From contig NZ_AP022589.1 in the NCBI RefSeq assembly GCF_010731755.1, positions 248,001 to 312,000 of the forward strand: 64,000 bases of DNA, written 5' to 3'. The position numbers and the translations under genes are program-made. The DNA is from Mycolicibacter minnesotensis (GTDB lineage Bacteria > Actinomycetota > Actinomycetes > Mycobacteriales > Mycobacteriaceae). Positions 30,057 through 40,612 of the stretch are shown in pieces (within the stretch, counting starts at the first letter, position 1; every line of letters begins with the position of its first letter). Below the pieces are notes generated by a model, which saw only the letters and a list, made by a program, of their open reading frames with translations, was not told where the DNA came from and did no database searches.

Positions 30057-31877
30057 CTACAGCAGGAAGTTGTCCGGCAGCGAGTCGAACATCACCTTGG
30101 TCATCCGGACCGCGTACTGGGAGCTGCCACCGCCGACGATCAGCGAGGCGAAAGCCATGTCTCCGCGGTACCCGGCGAACCAGGAATGCGAACCGCCGGC
30201 GAACTCAGCCTCTCCGGTCTTGCCGAATACCGGTCCGCAACCGGCGATATCGCGTGCGGTGCCGTCGGTGACCACCAGCCGCATCATCTCGCGCAGGCCG
30301 TTGAGCATCTCGGAGCTGACGGGGGCACTGGCCGGGCCGTTGACCGCTGTCGGCCGGCCCTCGATCAGCCGGGGCACCGGGGTTCGGCCGGCGGCCACCG
30401 TCGCCGCGGCCAGCGCCAGGCCGAAGGGGCTGGTCAGCACCTTGCCCTGCCCGAATCCGTCCTCCGTACGTTCTGCCAGATCCACGGTCGGGGGGACGGA
30501 TCCGGTGACCGTGGTGATCCCGTCGACCAGGTAGTCCACCCCGATTCCGTAGCGCGTGGCTGCCTGCGACAGGGCGCGTGGGGGCATCCGGCTGGCCAGC
30601 TCGGCAAAAGTGGTGTTGCACGAGTTGGCGAAGGCCCGCGACATCGATACCAGGCCGAGGTCGAACCCGCCGTAGTTGGGGATGGTGCGCTGGCCGATGT
30701 CGAGTTCGCCGGGACAACCCACCATCGAATTCGGTGAGGCCATGTCTCGTTCGATCGCCGCGCCCGCGGTCACCATCTTGAAGGTGGACCCTGGCGGATA
30801 CAGGCCACTGGTCGCGACCAGCCCGTCGGCGTCGGCGGCGGCGCTCTGCGCTACGGCGAGCAGCTCCCCGGTGGAGGGCTTGATCACCACCATCATCGCC
30901 TTGTCGCCGCGGGTGTTGACCGCATTCTGGGCGGCACGCTGTACCGCTCGGTCCACGCTGATGGTCAGCGAGGGGGCCGGCGCCGGATCGACCTCGTGCA
31001 GTACCGCGACGTCGACCCCGTTCTGGTTCACGCTGACCACCCGCCAGCCCGCGGCCCCTTCGAGTTGGGTCCCGACGGCCTTCTTGACCTCGTTGATCAG
31101 CATCGGCGCGAAGTGGTCATCGGTGGGCAGCAGGTCGGGGCGGGGGGTGACCAGCACCCCGGGAAGAGCGCCGATCACTGGTTCGACCCGGTCGTGATCG
31201 ACCTTGCGCAACGTGATCAGGTCCAACGGGGTCACCGAGGAACTGGCCTGCTCTGCCAGTCGCTGCGGGTCCCCGAGTGCGTCGTCGAAGACCCGCAAGG
31301 TGTCGACCACACCGCGCGCAGTGCGCATCAGGTGCTGGCCGGCCCGGGTGGCGTCGAGCTGGTAGTGATACACGTAGCCGGGCACCAGTACGTCGGTGCC
31401 GCCGATCTCGTTGACGGCGGCGCGTCGCGGGGGGTCGGCCCGCAGCGCGAAGGTCTGGTGCTCCCCCAGTTTGGGGTGCAGGCCGGTAGCCGCCCAGCGA
31501 ACCGTCCAATGTCCTTCATTACGAACCATTTTGAGCTGGCCGTCGTAGGCCCAGATCCGGTTCTTCGGCAGCTTCCACGTGTAGCGGAAGGCGACACTTC
31601 CGGTGTCGTCGTTGTAGCGCGAGCTGAGCATCTGTGCATCCAGATGTTCAGCCTGTAACCCCGCCCAGGCGGCGTTGAGGGCACTGCGCGCAGTGGACGG
31701 GTCGTCGCTGAGTTCGGCCGCGGCCGCGGTGTCACCGGCTGCGAGGGCGGAGAAGAAGCGCTCGGCGACAGGCCCAGGGCCGTCGGGGCGCGGGGTGCAG
31801 GCCGCCAAGCCCGCGGCGGTGAGCAGCACGGTGAACATACCCGTGACGCGTGTGACGAATGAGATCCCAGTTGTCAT
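30057..31877 (-). CDS. Penicillin-binding lipoprotein (class B-like transpeptidase, Rv2864c-like)
   Basis: A 606-aa exported protein. The signal ends in the lipobox LAAC (about residue 26), giving a lipid anchor. Domains: an NTF2-like MecA_N region (GPVAERFFSALAAGD onward), a dimerisation domain, and the transpeptidase with SxxK (GSTFK), SxN (SCN) and KTG (KTGEAEF) in order. It would cross-link peptidoglycan and bind beta-lactams. The layout is that of the PBP2a-like lipoprotein of mycobacteria. Intact; no partner glycosyltransferase is adjacent. Confidence 0.92.
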   Translation of the reverse strand: MTTGISFVTRVTGMFTVLLTAAGLAACTPRPDGPGPVAERFFSALAAGDTAAAAELSDDPSTARSALNAAWAGLQAEHLDAQMLSSRYNDDTGSVAFRYTWKLPKNRIWAYDGQLKMVRNEGHWTVRWAATGLHPKLGEHQTFALRADPPRRAAVNEIGGTDVLVPGYVYHYQLDATRAGQHLMRTARGVVDTLRVFDDALGDPQRLAEQASSSVTPLDLITLRKVDHDRVEPVIGALPGVLVTPRPDLLPTDDHFAPMLINEVKKAVGTQLEGAAGWRVVSVNQNGVDVAVLHEVDPAPAPSLTISVDRAVQRAAQNAVNTRGDKAMMVVIKPSTGELLAVAQSAAADADGLVATSGLYPPGSTFKMVTAGAAIERDMASPNSMVGCPGELDIGQRTIPNYGGFDLGLVSMSRAFANSCNTTFAELASRMPPRALSQAATRYGIGVDYLVDGITTVTGSVPPTVDLAERTEDGFGQGKVLTSPFGLALAAATVAAGRTPVPRLIEGRPTAVNGPASAPVSSEMLNGLREMMRLVVTDGTARDIAGCGPVFGKTGEAEFAGGSHSWFAGYRGDMAFASLIVGGGSSQYAVRMTKVMFDSLPDNFLL

Positions 31878-31972
31878 TGGGGCTGATGTTAAAGACTGCG
31901 ACCGTCAGCGGCGTGGAGGCGCACCGAGATCTGTTCGTGTCCGGCCCGAGATGTTGCGAGACGCGGCTGGGA

Positions 31973-32824
31973 TCAGTCGAGCAATACCGTCGCGAAAGTG
32001 CCGACCCGAGTGAACCCGACCCGCTCGTACGTGGCGCGGGCCACCTCATTGAAGTCGTTGACGTACAGGCTGGCGATGCGCCCGGTTCCCACGATGACCG
32101 CGGACAGCATGGCCGTGCCGCCGATACCCAGCCCCTGCCCGCGCCGTTCCGGGTGCACCCAGACGCCCTGGATCTGTCCCACCGACGGCGACTGCGAGCC
32201 CACCTCGGCCTTGAACACCACCTCGCCATTCTCGAAGCGCGCCCAGGCCCGGCCCGCTGCGATCAGATTGGCCACCCGCCGACGGTAGGCCCGGCCGCCG
32301 TCCCCGGCACGCGGGTCCACGCCGACCTCACCGATGAACATATCGACGGCCGCGACCAGGTATGCGTCGAGCTCGGCGGGGCGCACCTGGCGTACTTCGG
32401 GATCCATCGCGCACGTGGGCATGCTGTGCAACGCCATCAAGGGCTGGCTCTCACGCACGTCGCGGGCCGGACCCCAGGAGTCGGCGAGGCGCTGCCACAT
32501 CGGCAACACCAATTCCGCGCGTCCTACCAGGGATGAGCAGCGCCGAATCGCACCGACTGCCTTGTCGGCGAACGCGGCAAGGTCGGCGGGTGTTCCACGC
32601 AGTGGTATCAGGTTCGCGCCTGCGTAGCACAGGGATTCATCGACGCCGCCCCGCGTCCACAGTTCTCCGCCGATCGACCGGGGATCGACGCCGTAGTCGG
32701 CGACGCGAGCGGCCACCATGCAGGAGCCGATCGGATCCTCTTGGAGAACGCGCCACACTGCCGCGGCATCGCGCGCCACGGACACGCGAGCCTGCTCGAG
32801 GCGGAAATCGGGCGGAGCCGACAT
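31973..32824 (-). CDS. GNAT N-acetyltransferase with DUF4081 domain (Rv2867c-like)
   Basis: A 283-aa protein. An N-terminal DUF4081 region (about residues 1-130) is followed by a GNAT domain with the acetyl-CoA motif VHPERRGQGLGIGGTAML and the terminal YVNDFNEVARATYERVGFTRVG. The acceptor is unknown. It lies 6 bp before the ispG stop side of the operon (ispG ends upstream on this strand), making it the fourth gene after dxr, rip1 and ispG, as in H37Rv. No signal peptide. Confidence 0.85.
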   Translation of the reverse strand: MSAPPDFRLEQARVSVARDAAAVWRVLQEDPIGSCMVAARVADYGVDPRSIGGELWTRGGVDESLCYAGANLIPLRGTPADLAAFADKAVGAIRRCSSLVGRAELVLPMWQRLADSWGPARDVRESQPLMALHSMPTCAMDPEVRQVRPAELDAYLVAAVDMFIGEVGVDPRAGDGGRAYRRRVANLIAAGRAWARFENGEVVFKAEVGSQSPSVGQIQGVWVHPERRGQGLGIGGTAMLSAVIVGTGRIASLYVNDFNEVARATYERVGFTRVGTFATVLLD

Positions 32825-32830
32825 GGTGAC

Positions 32831-33982
32831 TCAGCTTACGGCGACGGTGGGCGAGCCGCTGGGAGAACCGTCACCCATCTGCTCGGCCAGGCGCATGGCC
32901 TCTTCGATCAGGGTCTCGACGATCTGCGCCTCGGGAACGGTCTTGATCACCTCACCCTTGACGAAGATCTGTCCTTTGCCGTTGCCGGATGCCACGCCCA
33001 GATCCGCCTCACGGGCTTCGCCGGGGCCGTTGACCACACATCCCATCACCGCTACGCGCAGCGGTACGTCGATCCCCTCCAGCCCGGCGGTGACTTCATT
33101 CGCCAGCCGGTAGACATCGACCTGTGCCCGGCCACACGAGGGGCACGACACGATCTCCAGACCCCGTGGCCGCAGATTGAGCGACTCCAGAATCTGGTTG
33201 CCGACCTTGACCTCTTCCACGGGCGGCGCCGACAGCGACACCCGGATGGTGTCGCCAATGCCGCGAGAGAGCAACGCGCCGAACGCCACCGCAGACTTGA
33301 TGGTGCCCTGGAATGCCGGACCGGCCTCGGTGACACCCAGATGCAGCGGGTAGTCGCAGCGCTGTGCCAGCAGCTCGTAGGCGGCCACCATCACGACCGG
33401 GTCGTTGTGTTTGACGCTGATCTTGATGTCGCCGAAGCCATGCTCTTCGAACAGCGACGCCTCCCAGAGCGCGGATTCCACCAGCGCCTCTGGAGTGGCC
33501 TTGCCGTACTTGGCCAGGAATCGCTGATCCAGCGAGCCGGCGTTCACACCGATCCGGATCGGAATGCCGGCGGCGCCGGCGGCCTTGGCGACGTCGCCGA
33601 CCCGGCCGTCGAACTCCTTGATATTGCCCGGGTTGACCCGCACGGCGGCGCAGCCGGCGTCGATCGCGGCGAAGATGTACTTGGGCTGGAAGTGGATGTC
33701 GGCGATCACCGGAAGCTTGCTCTTGCGGGCAATCTCGGCCAGCGCGTCGGCGTCCTCCTGCCGCGGGCAGGCCACCCGCACGATGTCGCAGCCGGCGGCG
33801 GTCAGCTCGGCGATCTGCTGCAATGTCGCATTGACGTCGTGGGTCTTGGTGGTGCACATCGACTGCACCGGAATCGGGTGGTCGCTGCCCACTCCGACAC
33901 CACCGACCATGAGCTGACGGGTCTTACGCCGCGGCGCCAGCGTGGGCGGTGGAGCGGCCGGTATTCCGAGGCCGACGCTCAT
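32831..33982 (-). CDS. ispG: 4-hydroxy-3-methylbut-2-enyl diphosphate synthase IspG (GcpE)
   Basis: A 383-aa Fe4S4 enzyme of the MEP isoprenoid pathway that converts MEcPP to HMBPP. The N-terminal TIM barrel contains [19 protein letters not shown] and RVNPGNI; the C-terminal cluster domain has [12 protein letters not shown] and [16 protein letters not shown], giving the three cysteines and one Glu that bind the cluster. It is in one transcription unit with dxr, an earlier enzyme of the same pathway, separated by rip1. ATG 33982. Confidence 0.95.
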   Translation of the reverse strand: MSVGLGIPAAPPPTLAPRRKTRQLMVGGVGVGSDHPIPVQSMCTTKTHDVNATLQQIAELTAAGCDIVRVACPRQEDADALAEIARKSKLPVIADIHFQPKYIFAAIDAGCAAVRVNPGNIKEFDGRVGDVAKAAGAAGIPIRIGVNAGSLDQRFLAKYGKATPEALVESALWEASLFEEHGFGDIKISVKHNDPVVMVAAYELLAQRCDYPLHLGVTEAGPAFQGTIKSAVAFGALLSRGIGDTIRVSLSAPPVEEVKVGNQILESLNLRPRGLEIVSCPSCGRAQVDVYRLANEVTAGLEGIDVPLRVAVMGCVVNGPGEAREADLGVASGNGKGQIFVKGEVIKTVPEAQIVETLIEEAMRLAEQMGDGSPSGSPTVAVS

Positions 33983-33995
33983 GCGGGGACTCCCA

Positions 33996-35210
33996 TCAAA
34001 ACAGCCTGATCGGATTGACCAAGTCGGCAGTCACGGTGAGCAGCATGTAGCCGACAACCACCACCAACACTACGTAGGTGGCCGGCATCAGCTTGAGATA
34101 GTCCACCGGCGCAGCCGCCACCTTCCCGCGGGCCGACCGGACCACATTGCGGAGTTTCTCGAACAGCGCGATCGCGATGTGGCCGCCATCGAACGGCAGC
34201 AGCGGCACCAGGTTGAGCACACCCAGGATGAAGTTGAGCTGCGCCAGGAAGAACCAGAACGCCACCCACAGGCCATGATCGACAGTGTCGCCGCCGATGA
34301 TCGACGCGCCCACCACACTGATCGGGGTTTCGGGATCACGCTCCCCGTGCGGGTTTCCGATCGCGTGCATCAGTGCGCCGACCTTCGACGGGATGTTGGC
34401 CAACGACTTGCCCAACAACACCGCCAGATCCCCACTGAAGGCGAAGGTGGCCGGAACCGCACTGATCGGCCCGTATTCAGTCGGCCCGAATTGGGCGGCG
34501 CCGACGCCGATAGCACCGACGGTGCTGGGCACCGCCTCCCCCGAGCCGTCGGAGATCCACCGCTGTGTGGCTGTCACGTCGACGTAGGTGGTGAGCCTGG
34601 TGCCATCGCGTTCGACCACGATCGGTGTGTTGCCGTGCTGCTTGCGCACGGCGACGGCCATCTCTTCGAAAGTCGAGACGGACGTGTCGCCGACCTTGAC
34701 AACCACGTCACCGGACTGGATTCCGGCCTGCGCCGCCGGGCCCGGACCCGAACAGGTGCCCAGTTCGCCCTTGGTGATCTCGGGGGCCACGCAGGCGGTA
34801 TCGCCGATCACAGCCGTGGTGGGCGCATGCAGATTGGGCAGGCCCCAGATCACCGCGATGGCATAGACCAGCACCAAACCGATGATGAAATTCATCGCGG
34901 GCCCGGCGACCAACACCGCCACCCGTTTCCAGGTCTTCTGCTTGAACATGGCACGGTCGAACTCGTCAGGAGCGAGCTCCTCCACGGCGGTCATGCCGGC
35001 GATGTCGCAGAAGCCACCGGCCGGTACGGCCTTGAGGCCGTACTCCGTCTCGCCGCGTCGCGTCGACCACAGCGTGGGGCCGAAGCCGACGAAGTAACGG
35101 CGAACCTTCATGCCGGTGGCCCGCGCCACCCACATGTGTCCACACTCGTGCAGGGCCACCGAAACCAGGATGGCCAGCGCGAACAGCGCGATGCCGACCG
35201 CGAACATCAT
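33996..35210 (-). CDS. rip1: Site-2 zinc metalloprotease Rip1 (RseP family)
   Basis: A 404-aa membrane protease. HECGH at residues 21-25 lies in the first transmembrane helix (zinc ligands and catalytic Glu); the third ligand lies in the late LLPFDGGH segment. A PDZ domain (about residues 120-220: [23 protein letters not shown]) faces outside. In M. tuberculosis Rip1 (Rv2869c) cleaves anti-sigma factors and affects mycolate and virulence control. The gene overlaps the dxr stop by 4 bp. Full length. Confidence 0.93.
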   Translation of the reverse strand: MMFAVGIALFALAILVSVALHECGHMWVARATGMKVRRYFVGFGPTLWSTRRGETEYGLKAVPAGGFCDIAGMTAVEELAPDEFDRAMFKQKTWKRVAVLVAGPAMNFIIGLVLVYAIAVIWGLPNLHAPTTAVIGDTACVAPEITKGELGTCSGPGPAAQAGIQSGDVVVKVGDTSVSTFEEMAVAVRKQHGNTPIVVERDGTRLTTYVDVTATQRWISDGSGEAVPSTVGAIGVGAAQFGPTEYGPISAVPATFAFSGDLAVLLGKSLANIPSKVGALMHAIGNPHGERDPETPISVVGASIIGGDTVDHGLWVAFWFFLAQLNFILGVLNLVPLLPFDGGHIAIALFEKLRNVVRSARGKVAAAPVDYLKLMPATYVVLVVVVGYMLLTVTADLVNPIRLF

Positions 35211-36388
35211 CGGTTGCTTCCGACCTTTCTCGTAGCTGTCGCCTCAACGGCGCGAGCCGCCCGTTCCTTGGCCCAGCGCTGCGCGTCGAGTACCTCATCC
35301 ACGGTAGCGGGTTGTGCGGCCCACTGGTCGGCGGCGCCCAGCACCTCGGCGATGGTGTCCACGATCGCGGGGAAGCCGATCCGGCCGGAAAGGAACGCCT
35401 CTGCTGCTTCTTCATTGGCCGCGTTGTAGACCGCGGTCATGCAGCCGCCGATCGTTCCGGCGCGACGGGCCAGCTGTACTGCCGGGAAAACCTCGTCGTC
35501 GAGCGGCTCGAATTCCCAGGTGGAAGCCCGCGTGAAGTCACACGCCGCCGCCGCGCCGGGCACCCGTGCGGGCCAGCCGAGCGCCAGCGCGATCGGTAGG
35601 CGCATGTCCGGCGGGCTGGCCTGGGCGATGGTCGATCCGTCGGTGAAGGTGACCATGGAATGCACGATCGACTGCGGGTGCACGACGACATCGATGCGCT
35701 CGTAGCGAACACCGAACAGCAAGTGCGTTTCGATGAGTTCGAGGCCCTTGTTGACCAGCGAGGCGGAATTCAGGGTGTTCATCGGGCCCATCGACCAGGT
35801 CGGGTGGGCGCCGGCCTGTTCCGGCGTGACGTGCTCCAGCTCGGCGGCGGTAAAGCCCCGGAACGGCCCGCCCGAAGCCGTGAGCACCAGCTTGGCGACT
35901 TCGTCGGGAGTGCCGCCGCGAAGGCACTGCGCCAGCGCGGAATGCTCGGAGTCCACCGGCACGATCTGGCCCGGCTGAGCGGCCGCCAGCACCAAGGGAC
36001 CACCGGCGATCAGCGATTCCTTGTTGGCCAGCGCCAGCCGAGCCCCGGTCTCCAGCGCGGCCAGCGTGGGCCGCAGCCCCAGCGCGCCGACCAGGGCGTT
36101 GAGCACCACGTCTGCCTCGGTGTCCTGCACCAGACGGGTCACGGCCTCGGGGCCGCAGTACGGGACCTCGAGCGCCTCACCGACCCGGGCGTCGGCGACG
36201 GCGATGTTGGTCACGCCGGTTTCGGCTCGCTGGGCGGCCAACAGCTCAGGGTTACCGCCGCCGGCGGCCAGCCCGACGATCTCGAAGCGATCCGGATTCG
36301 CCGCGATGACCTGCAATGCCTGGGTTCCGATCGAGCCGGTGGAGCCCAACAGCAGAACTCTGGTCCGGCCCCCCGAAGACGCGCTCAC
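35207..36388 (-). CDS. dxr: 1-deoxy-D-xylulose-5-phosphate reductoisomerase
   Basis: A 393-aa NADPH-dependent enzyme making MEP from DXP, the target of fosmidomycin. Motifs: [19 protein letters not shown] (NADPH), [26 protein letters not shown] (metal acids), [32 protein letters not shown] and [15 protein letters not shown] 36388 is preferred to the longer frame because the N-terminus then matches the family and it begins 4 bp after the VOC gene stop. Head of the dxr-rip1-ispG-GNAT group. Confidence 0.96.
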   Translation of the reverse strand: MSASSGGRTRVLLLGSTGSIGTQALQVIAANPDRFEIVGLAAGGGNPELLAAQRAETGVTNIAVADARVGEALEVPYCGPEAVTRLVQDTEADVVLNALVGALGLRPTLAALETGARLALANKESLIAGGPLVLAAAQPGQIVPVDSEHSALAQCLRGGTPDEVAKLVLTASGGPFRGFTAAELEHVTPEQAGAHPTWSMGPMNTLNSASLVNKGLELIETHLLFGVRYERIDVVVHPQSIVHSMVTFTDGSTIAQASPPDMRLPIALALGWPARVPGAAAACDFTRASTWEFEPLDDEVFPAVQLARRAGTIGGCMTAVYNAANEEAAEAFLSGRIGFPAIVDTIAEVLGAADQWAAQPATVDEVLDAQRWAKERAARAVEATATRKVGSNR

Positions 36389-36392
36389 CCAC

Positions 36393-36785
36393 CTATTGTG
36401 CGCCCGGGTAGTTCCCGAAGCTCCACAGGTTGCCTTCGGGATCGCGCACCGCGAACTCACGAGCTCCGTAGTCGGTGTCGGTCAGCGGTCGAATGACATC
36501 GGCCTGGTGTCGCAGGACCCGCTGGTAAAGACCGTCCGGGTCACCGGTGACGACGAAGCCACCGGCGGTACCGGGTTCACGGCACCAGTCGTTTCCGGGC
36601 TTGTGACTGCCCAGCATGATGCCGCCGGTCCCTTCCGGCCAGCACAGCTCCGCATGGTCGACGGTGTCCGCGTCCCCGTACCGAGCCGTGACGACAAAAC
36701 CGAAGGTGTCAACGTAGTAGTCGATGAGCTTGGGCGCGTCATGCGCTTGCAGGGTCAACCAGACGGTCGGGTTCGTTGCAGTCAT
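36393..36785 (-). CDS. VOC (glyoxalase-like) family protein
   Basis: A 130-aa vicinal-oxygen-chelate protein: [31 protein letters not shown] gives the first beta-alpha-beta unit and [23 protein letters not shown] the second, ending with the usual metal-ligand region. Members act as glyoxalases, dioxygenases or resistance binding proteins; the ligand is unknown. Its start lies inside the end of the AraC gene (47-bp overlap) and its stop is 4 bp before dxr. It is therefore probably co-transcribed with the regulator, and read-through into dxr is possible. Confidence 0.8.
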   Translation of the reverse strand: MTATNPTVWLTLQAHDAPKLIDYYVDTFGFVVTARYGDADTVDHAELCWPEGTGGIMLGSHKPGNDWCREPGTAGGFVVTGDPDGLYQRVLRHQADVIRPLTDTDYGAREFAVRDPEGNLWSFGNYPGAQ

Positions 36786-37665
36786 CCCCCCACGGTGAGC
36801 GCTGCCCATGCCCGCCGTCTTGAATGTTTTGGAACTCCTCGACCAGCCAGGCTCCGGGCGTGGTCCCGGTGTAGCGAACGAATTCTCGGGTCAGGTGGGC
36901 CTGGTCGGCATAACCGGCTGCCACCGCAATGTCTGCCAGGTCGACCCGCGGGCCGCGAGCGGCGTTGGCCATGCGGGCGGTCGCGTACTCGAAGCGCATC
37001 AGCATGGCCACCTCCTTCGGGCTGCGGCCCACCTCGCGGCGAAACAGCGTGCTCAGGTGGCGCTGGCTCAGGCCGACCTGCTCGGCGACGCGCGCGATCG
37101 GAGCTGTCCCCCGGCTGCGCCGCAGCAGCTCCCAGGCGGCGGCCACCTCGGTCCGCACGCCGACCCGATGGCGATTGCACTGCGCCACCAGATATCGAGA
37201 TGCCAGCGTAAAGGCGTCCGACCAGCACGGCGCGGAGGCCAGCTGCTCATGCAGACGCTGCGCATGCCGGCCCAGCATCGGCGCCGCATCGAAGTCGGTG
37301 AGACTGAGCTCGGCAGCCGGCAGGCCGAACAGCGCGCGTGAGGCCAGCGGATGCACCGCCAGCTGAACGCCGGCCTGACCGCGGCGCTGCCGGACGTGGC
37401 TGGCCTCCACATGCAGGCCACCGAGGATGACGGGAATCGGCCGCGCCGCGGCCAGCGCGCCGAGGGTGGCGGCGGCCTCCACCCCGTCATCGAGGCTGAC
37501 GATGAACGTCAGCGTCGATGACGGCAGACCCCGATGGACGCTCTCCGGCACGTCAAGCGCGCGATAGCCGACCATGGACGCCACCCCCGGGGCGAGATGC
37601 GGCGGGGCCATCGCGAAATCCCAGATCGGTGGCGTCTGTTCGGCTTGCTGGGCCATACCGTCCAC
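36739..37665 (-). CDS. AraC-family transcriptional regulator
   Basis: A 308-aa regulator. The N-terminal ligand domain (about 1-170) is of the DUF6597-like type; the C-terminal HTH_18 domain carries RVAEQVGLSQRHLSTLFRREVGRSPKEVAMLMRFEYATARM and IAVAAGYADQAHLTREFVRYTGTTPGAW. The C-terminal tail overlaps the VOC gene. AraC-VOC pairs are common in actinobacteria, where the regulator probably controls the paired enzyme. The pair occupies the place between dxr and Rv2876 where H37Rv has vapBC43 and mpt83-dipZ-mpt70. ATG 37656 is an alternative start. Confidence 0.85.
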   Translation of the reverse strand: MDGMAQQAEQTPPIWDFAMAPPHLAPGVASMVGYRALDVPESVHRGLPSSTLTFIVSLDDGVEAAATLGALAAARPIPVILGGLHVEASHVRQRRGQAGVQLAVHPLASRALFGLPAAELSLTDFDAAPMLGRHAQRLHEQLASAPCWSDAFTLASRYLVAQCNRHRVGVRTEVAAAWELLRRSRGTAPIARVAEQVGLSQRHLSTLFRREVGRSPKEVAMLMRFEYATARMANAARGPRVDLADIAVAAGYADQAHLTREFVRYTGTTPGAWLVEEFQNIQDGGHGQRSPWGDDCNEPDRLVDPASA

Positions 37666-37736
37666 GGTAGGTCGACCGCATCGCGATATGTCAGAATGGC
37701 GCGCAGCAGTTGCACACGCGAACTTGAGGAGTCGAA

Positions 37737-37991
37737 GTGGCCGGTACCGAGCTGGAGCGCCACACCGAGGCTGACCCTGTCGAGGTGCCGTCTGCGGCGT
37801 GGGGCTGGAGCGCGATCAACTACCGCACCTGGCACATCGTCGGCTTCGTCATCGTCGGGTTCCTGCTGCTCATGCTGCGCGGCAACCACATCGGCCACGT
37901 CGAGGACTACTTCCTGCTGGGCTTCGCCGCCCTGACGCTGTTTGTCGTGGTTCGCGACATCGTCGGCCGCAACCGCGGTTGGCTGCGCTAG
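37737..37991 (+). CDS. DUF2631 small membrane protein (Rv2876-like)
   Basis: An 84-aa protein with an acidic cytosolic N-terminus and two hydrophobic segments ([17 protein letters not shown] and [19 protein letters not shown]), matching DUF2631. Function unknown. GTG 37737 follows TTGAGGAG at 6 nt. It is divergent from the AraC gene, and its stop overlaps the end of the convergent rlmN by 4 bp. Confidence 0.8.
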   Translation: MAGTELERHTEADPVEVPSAAWGWSAINYRTWHIVGFVIVGFLLLMLRGNHIGHVEDYFLLGFAALTLFVVVRDIVGRNRGWLR

Positions 37992-39097
37992 CTGTTCTCC
38001 GCGGCTAACTGACCACACGCCGCCGCGATCTCACGGCCGCGGGTATCGCGCACCGTGCATTCCACGCCCTGGGCACGGACCCGGCGGACGAACTCCCGCT
38101 CGACCGGCTTAGGACTGGCATCCCATTCGCTGCCGGGAGTGGGGTTGAGCGGTATCAGGTTGACGTGCACCAACTGCCCCAGGACTTTGTGCAGCTTCTT
38201 GCCCAACAGGTCTGCCCGCCAGGGCTGGTCGTTGACGTCACGGATCAACGCGTATTCCACCGAGACGCGCCGGCCCGTCTGGTCCGCGTAGTAGCGCGCA
38301 GCATCAAGGACCTCGCTGACCTTCCACCGATTGTTGACCGGCACCAAGGTGTCGCGCAGCTCATCGTCGGGCGTGTGCAGCGACAGCGCGAGGGTCACGC
38401 CGAGCCGCTCGTCGGCGAGCTTTCGGATCGCCGGCGCCAGCCCGACCGTCGACACCGTCACCGATCGCGCCGAGATCCCGAACCCGTTCGGTGGCGGCTC
38501 GGTGATCCGCCGCACCGCGGCCACCACCCGGGCGTAGTTGGCGAGTGGCTCCCCCATGCCCATGAACACGATGTTGGACAGCCGGTCCCCCGCGGGCCGA
38601 GCTGCACCCTGCTCACGCAATACCACTGCCGCGGCCCGTACCTGCTCGAGAATCTCCGCGGTGGACAGGTTGCGGGTGAGGCCGGCTTGGCCGGTCGCGC
38701 AGAACGGGCACGCCATGCCGCAACCGGCCTGTGAGGAGATGCACACGGTGTTGCGGCGCGGATAGCGCATCAGCACCGATTCGAACTTCGTCTGGTCGTG
38801 GGCGTGCCACAACGTCTTTCGGGTTTCCCCGGCGTCGCATTGGATCTCGCTGGCTGCGGTCAGCAGCGTGGGAAACAGCGCTTCTGCCACCGCCGAACGC
38901 ACCGCGGCAGGCAGGTCGGTCATCTGCTGCGGGTCGGCGATGAGCCTGCCGTAGTACTGCTGGGCAAGCTGGTTGGCCCGAAACGCCGGCAATCCCAGAT
39001 CCGCCACGGCCGCTGCCCGGCCGGCCGCATCCAGGTCAGCCAGATGGCGTGGCGGCAGGGCTCGTTTGGGTGCGGTGAACACCAGCTGTTGCGTCAT
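37988..39097 (-). CDS. rlmN: 23S rRNA (adenine2503-C2)-methyltransferase RlmN
   Basis: A 369-aa radical SAM enzyme that methylates C2 of A2503 in 23S rRNA and A37 in some tRNAs. The cluster motif CX3CX2C is in [18 protein letters not shown]. The N-terminal RNA-binding region ([18 protein letters not shown]) and GMGEPLANY are present. The catalytic cysteine pair lies in the radical SAM loop and near the C-terminus (EIAAACGQL). Full length. cdsA is 24 bp downstream-side on the same strand in the order frr-cdsA-rlmN. Confidence 0.94.
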   Translation of the reverse strand: MTQQLVFTAPKRALPPRHLADLDAAGRAAAVADLGLPAFRANQLAQQYYGRLIADPQQMTDLPAAVRSAVAEALFPTLLTAASEIQCDAGETRKTLWHAHDQTKFESVLMRYPRRNTVCISSQAGCGMACPFCATGQAGLTRNLSTAEILEQVRAAAVVLREQGAARPAGDRLSNIVFMGMGEPLANYARVVAAVRRITEPPPNGFGISARSVTVSTVGLAPAIRKLADERLGVTLALSLHTPDDELRDTLVPVNNRWKVSEVLDAARYYADQTGRRVSVEYALIRDVNDQPWRADLLGKKLHKVLGQLVHVNLIPLNPTPGSEWDASPKPVEREFVRRVRAQGVECTVRDTRGREIAAACGQLAAENS

Positions 39098-39121
39098 GAT
39101 CGGTTCCAGTATGCCGGTGAA

Positions 39122-39988
39122 TCAGGGCAGAACGGTCAGGACGATCCAGGTCACCACGGCCGAAGGCAGCAGCGCGTCGAGCCGGTCCATGATCCCGCCG
39201 TGGCCCGGCAGCAGCCGGCCCATGTCCTTGATCCCCAGATCGCGTTTGACCTGGGATTCGATGAGGTCGCCGAAAACCCCGGTGAGCACGAGCAACAGCC
39301 CCAGCGGCAGGCCCACCCACCACGGCCGGTCCAGGAACATCGTCACCGCGAACACCGCCGCGGCGACACCGAGAACCAGCGATCCCGCGAGGCCCTCCCA
39401 GGATTTCTTCGGGCTGATCGCCGGCGCCATCGGATGCTTTCCGAACAACACACCGACGGCGTACCCGCCGATGTCGGAGAAGACCACCGGGAACAGCAGA
39501 CACAGCACGCGACCGGGACCGTTGTCGCGGAAGACCAGTAGGGCCGCAAAGCTCATGCACAGGGGCACCCAGACCGCGATCAGGATCATCGCCGACATGT
39601 CGCGCAGGTAGTTGACCGGGGCATGGTTGAGCCCCTGGCCCACCAACCGCCACATCATGGAGATCACTACGGTGGCACCGAAGGCACCCAGCACTCCCCT
39701 AGCCCCGAACGGCAGCGACAGCCACAACATCGCCTGGCCGCCGAGCGCCAGCGGGATGAACGGCACGTCGTAGCCGACTTCGCGCAGCCGCCGGGTGATC
39801 TCATGGGTGGCGACCGGGGCGGCCACCGCAAGAATCAGCACCCAGAAACGCGGGGCGAACAACAGCGTGTAGACCAGGGTTGCGCTCAGTACGGCGCCCA
39901 CGGCGATGGCCGCGGGAAGATTGCGTCCGGCTCGCGACTGTTTCGGTTGTGCATTCGCGGCGTCGACGCCGGTGTCATGGTGTGCCAC
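39122..39988 (-). CDS. cdsA: Phosphatidate cytidylyltransferase
   Basis: A 288-aa integral membrane enzyme making CDP-diacylglycerol from phosphatidate and CTP. About 8 hydrophobic segments. The family signature is ESQVKRDLGIKDMGRLLPGHGGIMDRLDAL near the C-terminus. The hydrophilic N-terminus (MAHHDTGVDAANAQPKQSRAGRN) is cytosolic. The frr-cdsA-rlmN order matches H37Rv (Rv2882c to Rv2880c), with a 23-bp gap to frr. Confidence 0.94.
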   Translation of the reverse strand: MAHHDTGVDAANAQPKQSRAGRNLPAAIAVGAVLSATLVYTLLFAPRFWVLILAVAAPVATHEITRRLREVGYDVPFIPLALGGQAMLWLSLPFGARGVLGAFGATVVISMMWRLVGQGLNHAPVNYLRDMSAMILIAVWVPLCMSFAALLVFRDNGPGRVLCLLFPVVFSDIGGYAVGVLFGKHPMAPAISPKKSWEGLAGSLVLGVAAAVFAVTMFLDRPWWVGLPLGLLLVLTGVFGDLIESQVKRDLGIKDMGRLLPGHGGIMDRLDALLPSAVVTWIVLTVLP

Positions 39989-40011
39989 GGGGGGTGCCTA
40001 CTGGACGGCCG

Positions 40012-40569
40012 CTAGACCTCCAGCAGCTCGCCTTCTTTGTGCTTGACCAGCTCGTCGATCTGAGTCACGAATTGCTGGGTCGATTTGTCCAGGTCTTTCT
40101 CGGCCCGGCCGACCTCGTCCTCGCCGGCGTCTCCGTCTTTGCGGATGCGGTGCAGCTCTTCCATCGCCTTGCGGCGGATGTTGCGCACCGAGACCTTGGC
40201 GTCCTCGCCCTTGGCCTTGGCTTGTTTGACCAGGTCTTTGCGCCGCTCCTCGGTGAGCTGCGGCACCGAGACCCGGATCAGCGAACCGTCGTTGCTGGGG
40301 TTGAGGCCCAGATCGGAGTTACGAATGGCGGTCTCGATGGCCCCCAACGACGAGGCTTCGTAGGGCTTGATCACCACCATCCGCGCCTCGGGCACATTGA
40401 TGCTGCACAGCTGGGTGATCGGAGTGGTCGACCCGTAGTAGTCGATGACGATCCGGGAGAACATGCCCGGGTTGGCGCGGCCGGTGCGAATGGTCGCGAG
40501 ATCGTCACGGGCCACCGACACGGCCTTTTCCATTTTCTCTTCGGCATCGAAGAGAGCCTCGTCGATCAT
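40012..40569 (-). CDS. frr: Ribosome recycling factor
   Basis: A 185-aa protein with the standard three-helix bundle and beta domain: [37 protein letters not shown] at the N-terminus, [24 protein letters not shown] in the middle and the conserved [16 protein letters not shown] helix. With EF-G it splits post-termination ribosomes. pyrH lies 43 bp upstream on the same strand, the usual bacterial pairing. Confidence 0.97.
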   Translation of the reverse strand: MIDEALFDAEEKMEKAVSVARDDLATIRTGRANPGMFSRIVIDYYGSTTPITQLCSINVPEARMVVIKPYEASSLGAIETAIRNSDLGLNPSNDGSLIRVSVPQLTEERRKDLVKQAKAKGEDAKVSVRNIRRKAMEELHRIRKDGDAGEDEVGRAEKDLDKSTQQFVTQIDELVKHKEGELLEV

Positions 40570-40612
40570 CTGCCCCGCTCCTCGCTATCGCTTGCCTGCA
40601 GCACCCCGCCGT

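Noticed and set aside
40570..40612. GCTCCTCGCTATCGCTTGC and a similar GCTCGTGCCTCGCTCGCCGT stretch near 25550 as copies of one interspersed repeat
   Set aside because: The similarity is short and low-complexity. I could not align them over a fixed unit, unlike the 57-bp family.
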